A stretch of DNA of 64,000 bases from Stenopsyche tienmushanensis (Eukaryota; Arthropoda; Insecta; Trichoptera; Stenopsychidae). A program made the position numbers and the translations under genes. The stretch spans positions 124,001-188,000 of the forward strand of contig WACJ01000214.1 in NCBI GenBank assembly GCA_008973525.1, read 5' to 3'. The first letter of the stretch is position 1. Each line of letters starts with the position of its first letter. The notes below the pieces were generated by a model. That model ran no database searches and had not been told where the DNA came from. It worked only from the letters and a program-made list of their open reading frames with translations. This document shows positions 60,926 to 64,000 of the stretch, piece after piece.

Positions 60926-63214
60926 TGATAAGGCATAGCGTGTATATAATTTTAAAATGTGGTCGCTAGCCACATTTCTTATACATTTGAGAACCCTGTA
61001 TCTGAATATTTCTGGCGGCCATTTTTCAGTTTTGATCAATATTTTATTGCGGGTGAAAGTTAGTATCACATATTTGTTGATGTATTTTCAGAGCCAAAAG
61101 CTTGAATCATTGTTATGTTGATGCTTTCAAATCTTCTTGGGAACCCACCCTTTCTGAAGCTATTCAAGTATGCCCGGAAATGTATTTCGTGTATTTTATA
61201 TCCCTTTATATGATTCTTCTCCATAAAATCTTTTTAGTGGGATTTCGTAACTGGAGAGTCCATAACATATGTTCAAGCGACAATTTGAACCAGCGATGAA
61301 TATTTATCGAGGTACTTAACGTGTGTTTTGGACATGGGCGACCTTCCTGTTGTCAGGTCAGCAGATAATCGTCTGCTCGATCTGCGGATGTGGCTAATCC
61401 GATCCCAAGAATGTTCTGCTTTGCATATTTATTTTTTAATAAAATAAAAATATTTGTCATTCATTAAATCTGATCAGGTGTCATTTAGTGTCACCGTAAA
61501 GTCTGTAATTTGGTAAGTTCTCAGCAGGTGGATGATGAGTTATGGCCACCTTCTCATGCTCCGTAACCTGATACAGTAACAGCATTGAAATAAATACCTG
61601 ATTTCTAGTCTGTGTAAAATACATTTTTCTGATTTGCATTGCAAACAGCCTAAAATTTCCATCTTGATTTTCTTTTATGTCCGTCAGAAGACGTCGTTTT
61701 AATGTCACCATTAAATTATGAAATCATTTTACGATGCCATATATCAAACGGTTTAGCACGTACGTCTGCATGCTTTTTTAAGTGTTCTCTCTCGGACAAC
61801 GTGCAAATAATGGCGTTAATTTTTTATGGACGTCAAATCGTATTTTGAAATAAATTCTGACCTTAGACCTTGCATCTCCATTGCTAATCGTCGATTTGAA
61901 ACAGTCAACGGCGATGGAATCCGTTTTCTTGAAATCCGATATTAATTTCGTCAATGCGCCCGATTAAAAGTATAGCGACGAAAAATCACACGCCGATGAT
62001 GAAGTGTTGAAATTCCCAAAACGGCCATTAATATTCATAATTTTGATTATACGGACATAATGTTTATTTATATGGCGCTTAATATTCATATGTCAAGAAT
62101 GTGGGGAATTTGGATTTGTTTTTTTCATAATACACAGTAATAAAAACAGTGTAAATATTTGATTACTTTTATATTGAACTATTAATTTTATTTTCATGGT
62201 GAGCGTACAAGGCATCAATTATAAATTTTATCCAGCAAATAAAATGCGGTGATATTTATGGCTGAAGTTGAAAATTTAGTGCTTTGTCAAAAAAGTCCTT
62301 CATGCATGTTCTAAACGTTAAAGACACGTGCTTGCGAATGTCAAACATCCCACAAGGCTGAATACTATCGACGCCATAGACCCAAGCAATCGATTGCAAC
62401 ATTTTTTTCTTATATCTTAATAAGATTTTTTTGCACGAAGACTGACGTCTAGATTTATACGTATCCGAAGAAATAAATTTCCAAAGCAATCGATTGAAAA
62501 ATATCATACTGCGTGACAAATGTCCATCAACTGTTCCTTAATATAAATACAAGTAGCTCCATTTCAATTAATCCTACTGCGCTCAATGAGCTACGCCATT
62601 TTTTTAGTAATTGATCAAGCAACATGACATGAAGAGAAATCAACCGAGTGTAATAATTATTATTTAAATGAGTCGTATCGATTCGTTTCAGTGATTTATC
62701 ACAGGCGATCAACTTCTGAAATATGTTTTTTTGATGAACGAAACAATCATATGAAATTGCTTGGTCTATTTAACTCAAGGTTCTGTTTATTTTTCAGATT
62801 AAACATTATTTGGACATTATTTATTTCAGCAATCAGTCATAAAGAAGACTAACAACGTTTATATTTATTTTCATTTTTTTAAATTGGCTTTACAGACCGG
62901 TTTTCAGTCGATTTAAAATGACTTGAATTTGAAAATTAAGCAAAATAAAAATCAGCACGGAAAATTGATCATAATGCTGACGAGCATGACCGAACGGTCA
63001 CGTTTATATTAAGGCTGAATTTCTAAGGCTAAATCGATGAGCTTTTTCACTGTTTATTTTTGTTGAGACACGTTCCAGTAAACACATGTGTTTTATTATG
63101 ACTTTGAAGCTATGATTATAAGCTTTATTTTTTCTGCAAAAAAAGAAAAAATCTATCAGGGGGAAGATGTTAAAATCAATAATAGAAGCAGTGCACTTGA
63201 GCCATTTTATACTG
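60926..63214. other. AT-rich DNA with a complex island at 61.8-62.1 kb
   Basis: Frames at 61102, 61481, 62256 and 62527 (61-87 residues) are unrecognised. The stretch 61780-62080 is complex and non-repetitive and may be conserved non-coding DNA. GATTTATCACAGG near 62692 repeats the 35.9 kb motif. Confidence 0.4.
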
Positions 63215-63405
63215 TTTTTTTCGACCGAGGAATGTAGGCAAACGAAGCACTGAAAAAATCACCGATACTTAGGGGAATGTTTTGAAACTAAAAATGTGTC
63301 ATCGGTGGTTTAAACGGTTTCAAAATGGAAATAGGAATCTCAATAATATTGTTCGAAAAGGATGACTCCAATAGTTAGATGATCTCATTCCGAAATCGAT
63401 GATAA
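63215..63405 (+). pseudogene. mariner transposase N-terminal relic
   Basis: One plus frame with several stops reads KITDT, then LKLKMCHRWFKRFQNGNRNL and NNIVRKG, then LDDLIPKSMI. C-x-R-W-F-x-x-F-x-x-G-x-x-x-L is the end of the first helix-turn-helix of mariner transposases, and the acidic D-D-L-I-P that follows is the start of the second. The upstream frame (ANEALK) is shifted. Heavily decayed; no terminal repeat is seen. Confidence 0.6.
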
Positions 63406-63569
63406 AATCACAGATCCTCGTTAAATAATTATCGCTGAAGATAGGCTGTCTACGATACTCGATCTACGACGTACAATCTGTGCATTTCTTCTGTTTCAGT
63501 ATGAAGAAGATCCATTTTTCGGGCAAATAGAGACAAGAGGTGGATGCTATACAATAATTCTGTATATAT

Positions 63570-63905
63570 GAAAACAAATACCTGATCGATCGTCTCAATC
63601 CAGGTTTACCATGATGATTCCTGGATTTGAAAATGTAAATGCTGAGGCGATTAATAAAGTCGTGCAGGGACGCCCATTAGTCAGTGAATAAATTTGCAAC
63701 AATAATTAAATTATCATTTATATATAATGATAATTTCGCTACTCACTCATATATTCACTCCTATCCTACCTTTCCATATAATCATATCCTTATTCTACCA
63801 CGTGTGGAAGGCAACAGGAAACCACCATATTAAATCTTCTCCTTAGTAAAATCTCCTATGGAGTTCGCCTATGTCCGATGGTTCGGATATGGCACATTAA
63901 GAAGA
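63570..63905 (+). repeat. SINE copy, headless
   Basis: Starts at CTGATCGATCG and carries TCAATCCAGGTTTACCATGA, GCTGAGGCGATTAATAAAGT, CTACTCACTCATA and AAGGCAACAGGAAACCACCA, ending near CACATTAAGAAGAAGA. Together with the copies at 60.2 and 60.5 kb it defines most of the body and tail of the family. The tRNA-like head is missing. Confidence 0.6.
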
Positions 63906-64000
63906 AGATTTATTATTAATTGCTTAAATCCGGTCAGACCGTTACAGCGATCTTTTATTGTGAACAAATCTGACGAACGAAACAAGAACTTATATAAAAC
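63906..64000. other. window edge, nothing recognised
   Basis: Short AT-rich remainder. Confidence 0.4.

Noticed and set aside
1..64000. CRISPR arrays, operons, viral insertions, toxin genes or defence loci
   Set aside because: No regularly spaced repeats, no clustered same-strand genes, and no viral or toxin-type protein motif could be recognised.

Overview
This 64 kb window looks like AT-rich gene-desert DNA from an arthropod, most likely an insect. That rests on the A+T-rich background, the absence of bacterial-style gene packing, and a repeat load made of classic insect DNA transposon lineages: mariner, Tc1-like, pogo/Tigger-like, hAT and piggyBac-like, plus a tRNA-headed SINE. The species cannot be named from the sequence. 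No complete host gene is visible. Nearly all the long open frames are chance frames or shadows. The protein-level matches I can defend are almost all broken transposases.

Layout. 0-6.6 kb: hAT transposase C-terminus at the left edge, a GC-rich insert of about 716 bp with a 14-bp flanking duplication (1.7-2.5 kb), a weak mariner-like helix-turn-helix relic (4.7 kb), an unexplained GC-rich island (5.1-5.6 kb), and a piggyBac-like 5' end joined to a Tc1/mariner-type end (5.9-6.6 kb). 7-14 kb: a clean piggyBac-type MITE (7.9-8.3 kb), a Tc1/mariner-type non-autonomous element carrying a GC-rich cargo (10.1-10.7 kb), a pogo/Tigger-like C-terminus and a mariner pseudogene back to back (12.5-13.5 kb). 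14-24 kb: a cecropia-like mariner pseudogene (16.8-17.3 kb), a 75-residue terminal-exon-like open frame with a polyadenylation signal (17.6-17.8 kb, minus), a hAT element split by a nested composite insert (18.2-19.0 kb), its uninterrupted relative (21.3-21.6 kb), a small mariner MITE (21.9 kb) and another mariner pseudogene (23.4-23.8 kb). 24-51 kb: mostly featureless AT-rich DNA with short GC-richer islands (25.1, 28.2, 35.0, 39.7, 42.2, 46.2, 48.0 and 49.8 kb) that could be conserved non-coding elements or isolated exons, plus a Tc1-like relic (29.1 kb), a second piggyBac-type MITE (31.3-31.7 kb) and a further piggyBac-like 5' end (38.0 kb). 51-64 kb: a hAT element with a BED-finger remnant (51.5-52.3 kb), a mariner MITE (52.4 kb), an internally deleted mariner (59.7-60.1 kb), a nest of SINE and hAT pieces including an inverted SINE pair (60.2-60.9 kb), a mariner N-terminus (63.2 kb) and another SINE copy (63.6-63.9 kb).

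The elements do not form a pathway. They record at least six independent transposon lineages, all apparently dead: each recognisable transposase has in-frame stops, frameshifts, truncation or a lost catalytic aspartate. The most informative structures are the nested composite at 18.3 kb, whose empty site is preserved at 21.5 kb, the three piggyBac-type structures with flush TTAA sites, and the cargo-bearing element at 10.1 kb. I did not see a new enzymatic or defence system. The main chance of a real host gene lies in the 17.6 kb open frame and the GC-rich islands.
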